Shown here: positions 30,001-37,559 of the stretch, in pieces
Numbering within the stretch: position 1 is the first letter of the stretch
How the letters are laid out: each line of letters begins with the position of its first letter
Origin: an uncultured Prevotellaceae bacterium
Lineage (GTDB): Bacteria > Bacteroidota > Bacteroidia > Bacteroidales > Bacteroidaceae
Reading direction: 5' to 3'
Length of the DNA stretch: 64,000 nucleotides
Assembly (NCBI GenBank): GCA_900318115.1
Contig: ONJJ01000001.1
Span: 62,001-126,000 of the forward strand
Program-made: the position numbers and the translations under genes
The notes under the pieces: model-generated
What the model saw: only the letters and a program-made list of their open reading frames with translations
Database searches by the model: none
What the model was told of the DNA's origin: nothing

Positions 30001-30447
30001 GAGGATATAGAGCTTGGCATGAATCTTCTTGGAGGGATGGGCGCGCAATTCCAGTTTGCCGTCCAGCATATCCTGCACCATCTGAAGCATGCCATCCTCC
30101 ACCTGCTTAGTGTAGTTGGATTGTTCGATGTCTTCCTTCAGTTTCCTTAAGCACTCCTCCTTAACCTCTTCTTCGGCGCCGAAAAATAGTTCGCCTTTCT
30201 GATGGGCACGGGCGATGTATTTATCCACGTCAATGCCTATCAGGATGCGTACCTTATTTATACTATTAAGGAACGGGCGCAAGGTAAAATAGCCTGATGC
30301 ACGAAGGAAACCAACCACGGCATCAAGGTTCTTCACTTGAGGGTTGTTCTCCAGAATACCCTCGAACTCTTTCATCAAAGTGTTCCCATCTCTATTGGTG
30401 AAGATATGGGAAGATACAGGAATGTCCTGCTGATTCATAGCAAGCAA
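27100..30447 (-). CDS. PLD nuclease-SNF2 helicase fusion
   Basis: The protein has 1115 aa. Residues ~35-215 form a phospholipase-D-type nuclease domain with one HxK motif (HAKLYIL, 143-149) and GSSNLSGNG (165-173), so it likely acts as a dimer. The SF2/SNF2 ATPase follows: VGLGKT (293-298), LVLVDEAH (371-378), LISATPMNN, then the second RecA lobe with IVVFSES, TSDVLAEGVNLH and the arginine finger region LMQRIGRVNRIG. A coiled, charged C-terminus closes it. DISARM keeps these activities in separate genes (drmC, drmD). Here they are fused and paired with a methyltransferase 24 bp downstream. The start could also be the ATG three codons later. Confidence 0.88.
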   Translation of the reverse strand: MLAMNQQDIPVSSHIFTNRDGNTLMKEFEGILENNPQVKNLDAVVGFLRASGYFTLRPFLNSINKVRILIGIDVDKYIARAHQKGELFFGAEEEVKEECLRKLKEDIEQSNYTKQVEDGMLQMVQDMLDGKLELRAHPSKKIHAKLYILYPDNYNQHTFGAAITGSSNLSGNGLGISDEKQYEFNVKLTQYEDVAFAKHEFELLWEEAKGVPINAEDYQATLDKTYLKGDVTPYELYIKMLMEYFSDRVLEVDQDDPFDMPDKYDKFEYQSDAVIEGYQKLIRYDGFFLADVVGLGKTVIATMIAKKFLIENGRDHTKILVVYPPAVEQNWISTFKDFGIDKYACFVSNGSLGKVLDDDNYKYWNADEYDLVLVDEAHKFRNHTTGAFQQLQEICKMPRVETGNIPGYKKKVMLISATPMNNTPADLYYQISMFQDPRRCTIDGVPNLTAFFSPLVVEFRKFRKQENFDVKQFKKLAERVRDRVIKPLTVRRTRTDIESIPRYNKDVHGFPKVAEPIKKEYELNPHLATLFKEAMDILDKRLTYARYQAIAFLKPEASNGLYDNAELISRSLAGIRKNGLVKRLESSFYAFKKSVENFRQANENMLQMWENDRIFIAPDMDINLLYEKGYTDDEIEEKLNEKAETNPKNAVFKRDDFRPEYIEMLQQDQKLLDDMWLEWEYIDDDDDSKFARFEDLLKHELFRKERNPEGKIVVFSESVDTIEYLARRINRKDALVISSNNRSTLFKTIRENFDANWKEQKNDYNIILTSDVLAEGVNLHRSNIIINYDTPWNSTRLMQRIGRVNRIGSKSDTIYNYVFYPSEQGNKEIKLNQIALSKIQTFHTTFGEDNQIYSTEEIIDRDLDKLFKEGIKREQEDRNLELPFYEELRTLYLQNRKEYKRIERLSLRSRTGREPREIDGVTLSDDTLVFLKTNFRKLFYMVSDEQVREISVLDALNYFKAQPEEKPVARIAQHHEHVEQAVKEFYRVKEQELHEEEQNQSQRSNLGAQVTTAVSLINSMMPHIEDGDIRLKLVQLKELAERGTITYIAKRLQRIQKDLQRHGGSKAKMTFDEALKQILEMANHYNAYYRDTQHAEEESDAVIILSESFQETNCQ

Positions 30448-30545
30448 GTGTTTTCACTAAGTTTAGTTCGTTGCCATGAACTCAGATAACAGACGGATTC
30501 CCTGACAGATACACAAACAAAGGCGCGGACGAATTGACTTCATCC

Positions 30546-30677
30546 AACGTCTTGCGGTACCTGGCAGGGAAACCTAACACTCAGAAATGAAGCAAAACGC
30601 CCACGCTATCGCATGGACGTCCGCTCGTTTTGTTCTTTCTGAGTGATGTCTTATCTACTGCCAGGTTTCCAAGACGT
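30546..30677. repeat. Long imperfect palindrome in the defence-operon leader
   Basis: Two ~53-nt arms, 30546-30599 and 30625-30677, are inverted copies. Shared blocks are AACGTCTTG, ACCTGGCAG, CACTCAGAAA and CAAAACG, in the same order and near-equal spacing, with a 25-nt loop. It lies in the likely 5' leader of the helicase operon. It may be a structured RNA, a fold-back (MITE-like) element or a regulatory site. I see no clear target duplication. Confidence 0.75.
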
Positions 30678-30770
30678 TATGAGAATAAACGGCAAACGTT
30701 TAGTTATTTCATTAAGATTTGATTGGGCTCCTTCGCTAAGGTTTCCGGCGAGTCACTATGGAGCCGCTTC

Positions 30771-30793
30771 GTGCCCTTTCGGGCACAAAGATA
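30771..30793 (-). promoter_or_regulatory. Candidate promoter and operator of the helicase operon
   Basis: The minus strand reads TATCTTTG (30793-30786), a Bacteroidetes -7 box, running directly into the perfect inverted repeat GTGCCC-gaaa-GGGCAC (30786-30771). The likely transcription start falls inside the inverted repeat, as for an operator. No clear -33 box is seen. The leader to the helicase ATG would be about 330 nt. Confidence 0.45.
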
Positions 30794-30865
30794 GACAAAA
30801 GTTATGAATCGACGTGCAGATGGGAGGAAAAAAATGAGGGTGGAGGGTGAAGAATGGGTGAATAA

Positions 30866-30953
30866 TGGGCAAATTGAGGGGGATGATGGGCAAATTGAGG
30901 GTGAATGATGGGCAAATTGAGGGGGGATGATGGCAAATTGAGGGTTCTCGCGA
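30866..30953. repeat. Tandem 21-22-bp repeat
   Basis: Four units of the form TGGGCAAATTGAGGGnnATGA start near 30866, 30887, 30909 and 30931. A lone copy lies near 31008. They have no spacers and no gene meaning that I can see. Confidence 0.8.
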
Positions 30954-31268
30954 TGTTTCTTCGGTTACAGCCGAAATGAGCTTCTTTTTGAAGCAAGAAT
31001 GGGCAAATTGAGCAGAAAACTATACCTAAAATTACGCCTTTTTGCCCTTTTTGAGGCTCGAACAGCACTTTAGCACTGCAAAAAGCACTGTAAAAGCACT
31101 TTTTAAACCAAATACAATCAGCGAATTAACACCAAAGAGTGCTAAAGTGCTGTAACATTTGAGGCATTTTTTATTTTGATAAAAACTTTGGACAGATTCG
31201 AATGTATCATGTCCTTAGGCTCGAGACGCCACGGCTTATAGCCGCATACACCACGATATACCATCCTT

Positions 31269-31400
31269 AAAGCCGCGGGGCAGGTTCCGTCGAGGCATGG
31301 TGCATCGTCCCTAAAGCCGCGGTGCAGGTTCCGCCGAAGCACGGGGAGACGCAGTCAAAGCCGCGGGGCAGGCTCCGCAGAGGCACGATGCATGAGGAAT
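31269..31400. repeat. Tandem 44-bp GC-rich repeat
   Basis: Three copies start at 31269, 31313 and 31357 with an exact 44-bp period. Each opens with AAAGCCGCGG and contains GCAGGTTCCG or a one-base variant. A decayed fragment precedes them near 31237. They lie just downstream of the flavin-reductase-like gene. Confidence 0.8.
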
Positions 31401-31443
31401 CCTCGATGGCCATTGCAGCCAAGAAATCTGTGAAATCAGAGAT

Positions 31444-32040
31444 CTATTTCTTCCAGGCATTTATGACTTCCCCAATATACATGGTGTGTATGCCTGCGGG
31501 GAAGTTCTTATACATCTTCTTGGGCACCTCGTCCTTGAACCCGTTGGGATCAAACGGCGCCACGTACATTGTCCTGCACTCTATCACCATCGTAGCCTCC
31601 GTATAGTAGGGCGTTCCGTTTGCTGTATATGCCGTGTGAAGGCCCAGTGCTTGCGCCTTGTTTCCGTCCCGGCCGCTCTTGGATCCCATATAGGTAAGAA
31701 CCTTGCTGTCTTTCACATCGAACGACATCACGGTGAAATACGCCACGCTGTCCATAAACTCCTTTGTATAGCGTTTCTCAGCCACATAGACGGTCATAGC
31801 AGGGCGCCCCCAGAGTGTGCCTATTCCTCCCCATCCGATGGTCATGGCATTGCTTTTCTGTTTGTTGCCGGCAGCCAGCAGTTGTGCGTCCCTGAACCAT
31901 TGAAAACCGTTGTCCGTGAAATCCTCTATGACATTGATGTTCTTGAATCCATGTTCTTCCTGCGCCATCGCTGGAACTGCCATGGACAGCAGTGCGGTCG
32001 CAAGCGAAACGATAAGACCTAATCTGTTCTTTGTTGCCAT
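31444..32040 (-). CDS. Exported flavin-reductase-like protein
   Basis: The protein has 198 aa. Residues 1-26 form a signal peptide ending in AMAQ. The rest resembles the flavoredoxin/flavin reductase split-barrel: SNAMTIGWGGIGTLWGRPAMTVYV (residues ~63-86) carries the FMN-binding pattern, followed by YTKEFMDSVAYFTVMSFD and MGSKSGRDGNKAQALGL. Most family members are cytoplasmic, so export is unusual. It would bind FMN and transfer electrons to an unknown partner. The 101-aa gene ends 13 bp upstream of its start. Confidence 0.75.
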   Translation of the reverse strand: MATKNRLGLIVSLATALLSMAVPAMAQEEHGFKNINVIEDFTDNGFQWFRDAQLLAAGNKQKSNAMTIGWGGIGTLWGRPAMTVYVAEKRYTKEFMDSVAYFTVMSFDVKDSKVLTYMGSKSGRDGNKAQALGLHTAYTANGTPYYTEATMVIECRTMYVAPFDPNGFKDEVPKKMYKNFPAGIHTMYIGEVINAWKK

Positions 32041-32053
32041 TGTTCTTGTTCGT

Positions 32054-32359
32054 TTATTCGTAGTATTCTATGTTTAATTCGTCACTTACGATGAAGTCCT
32101 CATGGTCGTCCTCGTAGCAATAGACAATGCGGAGTCTGCGATACGCCTCCGGCACCTTCAGCGTCTCAATGAGATGCCAGCGCGGACGGCCGAAGTCATA
32201 CGATGCGCGGTCCAGCAGCAGCCGGTTGCTGGTCCAGTCAAACTGGTAGTACCCGCCACCGATGCACTGGTCATTGCCTACCAGCAAGTCCTTGTGCTGA
32301 TTGACCATTCCCAGACGCAGGTAGCCATCCATGGTGATTATGAATTTCGGTAGTGCCAT
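32054..32359 (-). CDS. Conserved-looking hypothetical protein (101 aa)
   Basis: No function is recognised. The protein is soluble and rich in aromatic residues: MALPKFIITMDGYLRLGMVNQHKDLL, then CIGGGYYQFDWTSNRLLLDRASYDFGRPRW and a final acidic VSDELNIEYYE. Such proteins occur alone in Bacteroidales genomes as far as I recall. It is 13 bp from the flavin-reductase-like gene and on the same strand, so they may be cotranscribed. Confidence 0.65.
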   Translation of the reverse strand: MALPKFIITMDGYLRLGMVNQHKDLLVGNDQCIGGGYYQFDWTSNRLLLDRASYDFGRPRWHLIETLKVPEAYRRLRIVYCYEDDHEDFIVSDELNIEYYE

Positions 32360-32450
32360 AAGAAGCTATAAATTATTTGAAATAAACTTGCATATGGAGT
32401 CGTTTGAACAGCCATAGAAACGGCCATAGCGTCCTGTGCGAAGAATGCAC

Positions 32451-33206
32451 CTAATGCCTGACAATCACACTCCCGCTGGCCTGATGCGTGGCAAGAATGA
32501 GGACTTCTGCAATCTGCACGTGCTCAGGCGCATTGGCTGCATATACCGCCACGTCAGCAATATCTTCCCCCGTGAGAGGCTTTATACCCTTATAGACATT
32601 AGCAGCCCGCTCGTGGTCACCGTGAAATCGAGTGTTGCTGAAGTTCGTCTCGACCAATCCAGGCTTCAAGTTCGTCACTCTGACATTTGAATTTGCGACA
32701 TCGATTCGCAATCCATCTGTCAGCACCTTCACCGCCGCCTTTGTGGCACAATACACATTACCTCCGGAATAGGCCGCATCTCCGGCAACGGAACCGATAT
32801 TGATGATGTGTCCCCTGTTACGCTGCACCATTCCGGGTACCACGCATCGGGTCATTGTCAGAAGCCCTTTGATGTTTGTATCAATCATCGTTTCCCAGTC
32901 GTCAAAGTTCCCTTCATATTCAGGTTCCAGGCCAAGAGCCAAACCGGCATTGTTCACCAGGACATCTATTTCCTGCCATTCCTGCGGCAGTTCCGAGAGT
33001 GCCTTGATTGCCGCTTCGCGGTTCCTGACGTCGAAGACCAATGTCAGCACTTCAGCTCCAGTGTCCGTCAACTCTTTCCGGACTTCTGCGAGTCGCTGTC
33101 CGTTTCTTCCCGTCAGGATCAGCTTGTCGCCATTCTCTGCAAATTTTCTTGCGCAAGCCAGTCCTATTCCGCTCGTTGCGCCGGTTATCAATACAATCTT
33201 ATTCAT
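32451..33206 (-). CDS. Short-chain dehydrogenase/reductase, YdfG-like
   Basis: The protein has 251 aa from the ATG of MNKIVLITGATSGIG. The frame is open to 33236 but that would overlap the upstream gene, while 33206 follows its stop by 7 bp. The Rossmann glycine motif is TGATSGIG, followed by TGRN (suggesting NADP), NNAG, and the catalytic Ser in IGSVAGD and YxxxK in YCATK. The family includes NADP-dependent 3-hydroxy-acid dehydrogenases (YdfG). The substrate cannot be read. It is probably cotranscribed with the HD-domain gene. Confidence 0.88.
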   Translation of the reverse strand: MNKIVLITGATSGIGLACARKFAENGDKLILTGRNGQRLAEVRKELTDTGAEVLTLVFDVRNREAAIKALSELPQEWQEIDVLVNNAGLALGLEPEYEGNFDDWETMIDTNIKGLLTMTRCVVPGMVQRNRGHIINIGSVAGDAAYSGGNVYCATKAAVKVLTDGLRIDVANSNVRVTNLKPGLVETNFSNTRFHGDHERAANVYKGIKPLTGEDIADVAVYAANAPEHVQIAEVLILATHQASGSVIVRH

Positions 33207-33213
33207 AGTTTGC

Positions 33214-33843
33214 TTAATCGGTGTAATACTTCTCAAATAACTCTTTCATCCGCGCCTCATCCTCCATCATTTCCCTCAGCAGCTCCAGTCGTGCGGCATT
33301 GGGCGAATTTTCAAACCAGAGTTTCAGATAGCCGTCACGTCCGTATTTCTCATGCAGATGCTGACTCATTCTGGCATAGTGCTCCTCGGGGCTCATCTCG
33401 GGATAATGCTCCAAGCCAAACTGCACCGTACGTCGCACGATGGTTTCCGGGTCGATGAACCTGTCGGCCTCTGCCACGATGCGACCATAGATGGAGCGTG
33501 GGGGATGCCCGGAGGATGCGCGGTGGTCTTCTGCCGCCTGGGCCATGGTCTCTATCTGCTCCTCGGTGAACCATTGTCTAAGGGCAGCATCCTCCCTGAT
33601 GATGCGACCTGCTACGAGATGATGTATCTCGCGGCCTTCACAGAGGCCGGTGTCATGATAAGCTGCGATGGCAAAGGCCATATCCTTGTCCACACCCAGT
33701 TTCCCGGCCAGTTCCAGGCTCTGATCGATGACCATCGAGACATGTTCCCGCCGGTGGGCCTGGTCGAAGCCGTCGTACCGCGGAATGACAGACTTCTCCA
33801 CGTAGGCTTGCAAGGACGGTGTTACCGGGTATTTCTTTTTCAT
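33214..33843 (-). CDS. HD-domain phosphohydrolase
   Basis: The protein has 209 aa. The HD signature is visible: AHRREHVSMVI (first His), AAYHDTGLCEG (HD pair, around residues 62-64), AEDHRASSG and VAEADRFID (final Asp). It is a small metal-dependent phosphohydrolase, possibly acting on a nucleotide, of unknown substrate. It starts the two-gene unit with the SDR gene. Confidence 0.82.
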   Translation of the reverse strand: MKKKYPVTPSLQAYVEKSVIPRYDGFDQAHRREHVSMVIDQSLELAGKLGVDKDMAFAIAAYHDTGLCEGREIHHLVAGRIIREDAALRQWFTEEQIETMAQAAEDHRASSGHPPRSIYGRIVAEADRFIDPETIVRRTVQFGLEHYPEMSPEEHYARMSQHLHEKYGRDGYLKLWFENSPNAARLELLREMMEDEARMKELFEKYYTD

Positions 33844-33922
33844 AATCCTATAGCGACAAGAGTGAGGAGTGAGGGCTTAAGCAACAGTTCGTGCGTAATT
33901 TGTGCGACGTTGTGCGGGAGTT

Positions 33923-35059
33923 TCAGAGGACGCCCTTACTGGAGGGGAGCTGCATGTGATGAATGTCACGGCGCACGGCCATGCGGATGGCACGGGCCAG
34001 GGCCTTGAAGATACCTTCAATCTTGTGGTGCTCGTTTTGTCCTTCGGCCTTGATATTCAGATTCATGTGTGCTGCATCGCTGAGGCTCTTGAAGAAATGG
34101 AGGAACATCTCGGTGGGCATCTCGCCGATGCGCTCACGGTGGAACTCGGCGTCCCAGACGAGCCAGGGCCGTCCGCCGAAGTCGAGGGTCACGGAGCAGA
34201 GGCAGTCGTCCATGGGGAGTGTGAAGCCGTAGCGTTCAATGCCCCGTTTGTCGCCGAGCGCCTGCAGGAGTGCCTCGCCGAGGGCGAGGGCGGTGTCCTC
34301 GATGGTGTGGTGCTCATCTACATGGAGGTCGCCGCGTACTTGGATATCGAGGTCAATGGCTCCGTGCTTGGCTATCTGCTCGAGCATGTGGTCGAAGAAG
34401 CCGAGGCCGGTGGCGATGTGACTCTGCCCGGTGCCGTCGAGGTCGAGGGTGATGGCGATGTCGGTCTCGCGGGTGGTGCGGCGCACGGTGGCCTTGCGGG
34501 AACCTGCGTAGATGCGTTCCACAATCTTCTGCCAGTCCAAGTCATCTGAGAGTATCAACGCCTGGCAGCCGAGGTTGGCAGCGAGCTGGGCGTCGGTGGG
34601 TCGGTCGCCGATAACGTAGCTGGCAGCGAGGTTGCAGGAGCCGTCGGTGTAGGCGGCGAGCATGGCGGTTCCGGGCTTGCGGGTGGGTAGGTTGTCCTCG
34701 GGGAAGCTGCGGTCGATGAGGATGTCGTCGAAGGTGACGCCCTCGCCGGCAAGGATTTCGAGCATGAGGTTGTGCGTGGGCCAGAAGTCTTCCTCGGGAT
34801 AAGAGGAGGTGCCGAGGCCGTCCTGGTTGGACACCATGATGAAGCGGTAGTCAGTGTGCTGGCGCAGGAACCGCAGGGCGCTGATGGCTCCGGGCACGAA
34901 ATGGAACTTGGCGAAGGAGTCTATCTGTTCATCGGCCGGTTCCTGAAGAATGGTGCCGTCGCGGTCGATGAAGAGGAGTGGAAGACCCACCCCCGAATCC
35001 CTCCCGTCAGGAAGAGGAGAGGGCTGGCGCGATGAAGGTATGTCGGTAGAGGTTATCAT
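33923..35059 (-). CDS. hisB: Bifunctional histidinol-phosphatase / imidazoleglycerol-phosphate dehydratase
   Basis: The protein has 378 aa. The N-terminal HAD phosphatase has [21 protein letters not shown] and [12 protein letters not shown]. The C-terminal dehydratase has [31 protein letters not shown] and [28 protein letters not shown] with metal-binding His clusters. It performs histidine pathway steps 7 and 9. The first ~26 residues ([23 protein letters not shown] is the start) are not conserved and are encoded by a dispersed intergenic repeat. A GTG at codon 24 would give a normal-length protein, so the start is uncertain. It is last in hisGDCB, 39 bp after hisC. Confidence 0.9.
   Translation of the reverse strand: MITSTDIPSSRQPSPLPDGRDSGVGLPLLFIDRDGTILQEPADEQIDSFAKFHFVPGAISALRFLRQHTDYRFIMVSNQDGLGTSSYPEEDFWPTHNLMLEILAGEGVTFDDILIDRSFPEDNLPTRKPGTAMLAAYTDGSCNLAASYVIGDRPTDAQLAANLGCQALILSDDLDWQKIVERIYAGSRKATVRRTTRETDIAITLDLDGTGQSHIATGLGFFDHMLEQIAKHGAIDLDIQVRGDLHVDEHHTIEDTALALGEALLQALGDKRGIERYGFTLPMDDCLCSVTLDFGGRPWLVWDAEFHRERIGEMPTEMFLHFFKSLSDAAHMNLNIKAEGQNEHHKIEGIFKALARAIRMAVRRDIHHMQLPSSKGVL
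34983..35023. repeat. Dispersed AGACCCACCCC repeat inside the hisB 5' end
   Basis: The sequence opens AGACCCACCCCCGAATCC and ends GAGAGGG with a central CTCCCGTCAGGAAGAGGAG hairpin. It resembles the terminal inverted repeat of the element between rnfA and rnfE (50835-50991). Here it encodes roughly residues 13-26 of HisB. Confidence 0.65.
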
Positions 35060-35098
35060 GTGAAATTTGAGGGGAGGACGATGAGGGATGAGGAGGGA

Positions 35099-36148
35099 TT
35101 AGCGATATTGACGCAGTGCTCCAAGGAGGGCGTTGTTTTCGTCTGGAGTTCCGATGGTTATGCGGAGACAGTTGCCACAGAGCTGGACGCGAGAGCGGTT
35201 GCGGACGATGATTCCACGGTCCACGAGGTAGTTGTAGATGCGGTCGGCATCGGTCATCCGGGCGAGGAAGAAATTGGCATCGGTGGGATAGACAGCCTTG
35301 CAGATAGGCAGCTCGGCCACGGAGGGCAACAGATGAGCCCGCTCGTTGAGGAGCGTGGCACGCCAGAGTTCCACGTGCTGCAGGTCGTCGAGCACCTTCA
35401 GCGCCTGCTGCTGCGTGAGCAGGTTAACGTTGTAGGGGTACTTGACCTTGTTGAACAGGCCAATGATTACCTCGGAGGCGAAGGCCATGCCCAGACGGAT
35501 GGCTGCCGAGGCCCACAGTTTGGAGAAGGTGTTGAGGACGATGAGGTTGGGAAAGCGGTCGAGGTCCAGGCGGAAGGGTCGCAAGTTGGAGAAGTCGGCG
35601 TAGGCCTCATCAACGACGACGATTCCGCTGAAGGCCGTGAGAATGTGCTCGATAGCATGGCGCTCGAGGGCATTGCCGGTGGGGTTGTTGGGCGAACAGA
35701 GCCAGATGACCTTGGTATGGTCATCGGTGGCAGCCAGCAGGGCGTCGGCATCGAGCGTGAAGTCCTGGCGCAGGGCCACGGGACGATACTCCACATCGTT
35801 TATGTCTGCGCAGACGCCGTACATCCCGTAGGTGGGAGCGATGGCCACGACGTTGTCCTGACGGGGTTCGCAGAAGATGCGGAAGACGAGGTCTATGGCC
35901 TCGTCGGAGCCGTTGCCGAGGAAGATGCGTGAGGGTGCCACGCCCTTGACGAGCGCGAGCTTGGCCTTCAACTGTTCCTGCAGGGGATCGGGATAGCGGT
36001 TCAGGGGCGAGCCGTAGGGATTCTCGTTGGCATCGAGGAACACACTGGCGGCACGACCTTTAAATTCATCGCGCGCGCAGGAATAGGGTGTGAGTTTCCA
36101 GATGTTTCTCCGGACTAAGCTTTCGAGTTCTATCATAGGTGCAGTCAA
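35099..36148 (-). CDS. hisC: Histidinol-phosphate aminotransferase
   Basis: The protein has 349 aa, a PLP fold-type I aminotransferase. It shows [19 protein letters not shown] near the N-terminus, [35 protein letters not shown], the PLP lysine in [16 protein letters not shown], and [15 protein letters not shown] at the end. It converts imidazole-acetol phosphate to histidinol phosphate. Its start overlaps the hisD stop by 4 bp, so translation is coupled. Confidence 0.95.
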   Translation of the reverse strand: MTAPMIELESLVRRNIWKLTPYSCARDEFKGRAASVFLDANENPYGSPLNRYPDPLQEQLKAKLALVKGVAPSRIFLGNGSDEAIDLVFRIFCEPRQDNVVAIAPTYGMYGVCADINDVEYRPVALRQDFTLDADALLAATDDHTKVIWLCSPNNPTGNALERHAIEHILTAFSGIVVVDEAYADFSNLRPFRLDLDRFPNLIVLNTFSKLWASAAIRLGMAFASEVIIGLFNKVKYPYNVNLLTQQQALKVLDDLQHVELWRATLLNERAHLLPSVAELPICKAVYPTDANFFLARMTDADRIYNYLVDRGIIVRNRSRVQLCGNCLRITIGTPDENNALLGALRQYR

Positions 36149-37440
36149 CTGTTGTTCTTAGCTAAATTCTGCCGGCGGACGGCCATGGCGTTCCTGTGGG
36201 CATCCAGCTGCTCTGCGGCCGCCATCAGCTCTACAGCCTGCCCGATGGACTGAAGCCCTTCAGGGGTGATGTGCTGATAAGTGATTTTGCGGCAGAAGGC
36301 ATCGAGGTTGACACCGCTGTAGGCCGTGGCATAGCCGTTGGTGGGCAGTGTGTGGTTGGTGCCTGAAGCGTAGTCGCCGGCGCTCTCTGGCGTGAGGTGC
36401 CCGATGAAAACGCTGCCGGCGTTAGTGACCTGGGCAGCCAGTGCCTCGGCGTCTGCGGTCTCGATGATGAGGTGTTCGGGAGCATAGCGGTTGGAGATAG
36501 CCAAAGCCTCGTCCATAGTCGCAACGAGTACCAGGCGCGAGTGGTCGAGTGCGGCTGCGGCGATTTCCTTGCGCGGGAGGACCTGAAGCTGGCGGTCCAC
36601 CTCGGCCTGAACGTCGCGGAGCAGTTGTTCGGAAGTGGTGACGAGCAGCACCTGCGAATCCACTCCGTGCTCTGCCTGCGAGAGCAGGTCGGCGGCCACG
36701 AAGACGGGGTTGGCAGTGGCGTCGGCGATGACTTCCACCTCGCTGGGACCCGCAGGAAGGTCGATGGCCACGTCGGCCAGCGAGACGAGTTGCTTGGCGC
36801 ACTGGACAAACTGATTGCCAGGGCCGAAAATCTTGTACACCTTAGGCACAGACTCCGTGCCATAGGCCATGGCACCGATGGCCTGTACGCCTCCAGCCTT
36901 GAAGACCCGAGAGACGCCAGCGATGCGAGCAGCCACGAGGATGGCGGGATTGACGGTTCCATCCGGGCGGGGAGGTGTGCAGAGCACGATCTCGCGGCAC
37001 CCAGCGATGCGGGCAGGGGTGGCGAGCATCAGAACGGTGGAGAACAGGGGTGCCGTGCCTCCGGGAATGTAGAGTCCAACCTTCTCGATGGGGACACTGC
37101 GCTGCCAGCACCGTACGCCGGGTGCGGTCTCCAGCTCGATGCCGGCATAGCGCTGTGCTTCGTGGAAGCGGGCGATGTTGGCATGAGCGAGCTCCAGCGC
37201 AGACTTCAGCTCCGGGCCGACCTGGGCCTCGGCAGCCTGAAATTCAGCCTCGGTGACGGCCAACGAGGTGAGTTCTACGTGGTCGAACTGTCGTTCGTAG
37301 TCAAGGACGGCCGCGTCGCCCTCGCGCTGAATACGCGCCAGCACCTGAGACACCAGCGCGCTGAGGTCGGCAGCATCCTTGGTAGGGCGAGTGATGAGCT
37401 CGCGTACTTCCGCATCGTTTGGGAATTTATAGATTTTCAT
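36145..37440 (-). CDS. hisD: Histidinol dehydrogenase
   Basis: The protein has 431 aa, the normal length. It oxidises histidinol to histidine with NAD+ and Zn2+. It shows [78 protein letters not shown] (zinc ligands) and [16 protein letters not shown]. It is second in the operon, 113 bp after hisG. That gap contains a 62-bp-period duplication of the hisG 3' end. Confidence 0.96.
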   Translation of the reverse strand: MKIYKFPNDAEVRELITRPTKDAADLSALVSQVLARIQREGDAAVLDYERQFDHVELTSLAVTEAEFQAAEAQVGPELKSALELAHANIARFHEAQRYAGIELETAPGVRCWQRSVPIEKVGLYIPGGTAPLFSTVLMLATPARIAGCREIVLCTPPRPDGTVNPAILVAARIAGVSRVFKAGGVQAIGAMAYGTESVPKVYKIFGPGNQFVQCAKQLVSLADVAIDLPAGPSEVEVIADATANPVFVAADLLSQAEHGVDSQVLLVTTSEQLLRDVQAEVDRQLQVLPRKEIAAAALDHSRLVLVATMDEALAISNRYAPEHLIIETADAEALAAQVTNAGSVFIGHLTPESAGDYASGTNHTLPTNGYATAYSGVNLDAFCRKITYQHITPEGLQSIGQAVELMAAAEQLDAHRNAMAVRRQNLAKNNS

Positions 37441-37456
37441 TATTATTCTATCCTAT

Positions 37457-37559
37457 CTTTTCTTTTTTCTCTTCTTCTCTTTTCTCTCTAATCAGAGCAT
37501 CATCTCTCTCTTTTCTCTCTTTTCTTTTTTCTCTTCTTCTCTTTTCTCTCTAATCAGAG
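37457..37559. repeat. Direct duplication of the hisG tail between hisG and hisD
   Basis: A 41-bp pyrimidine-rich block is repeated exactly at 37457-37497 and 37519-37559, a 62-bp period. The right copy contains the hisG stop region (AATCAGAG on the plus strand). The left copy is a silent duplicate ending in a near-identical ATGATGCTCTGA on the coding strand. Confidence 0.9.

Larger units (their letters stand above)
30448..31443. other. Non-coding kilobase upstream of the defence operon
   Basis: No supported gene. It contains, in order, a large palindrome (30546-30677), a candidate promoter with an overlapping inverted repeat (30771-30793), a 21-22-bp tandem repeat (30866-30953) and a 44-bp tandem repeat (31269-31400). 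An 88-codon minus-strand frame at 30802-31068 is only a translation of the repeat. Confidence 0.6.

Noticed and set aside
21437-30447. A standard DISARM, BREX or Mokosh system
   Set aside because: No drmA/drmB, no BrxL/PglZ genes, and the helicase is SNF2-type with an N-terminal PLD rather than the SF1-type RNA helicase of Mokosh.
30546-30677. Integron attC site or retron non-coding RNA
   Set aside because: The ends do not give the attC core motifs, no integrase gene is present, and there is no reverse transcriptase nearby.
30802-31068. An 88-codon minus-strand frame with a repeated FAHHPPQ pattern
   Set aside because: It only translates the 21-22-bp tandem repeat and has no plausible start signal.
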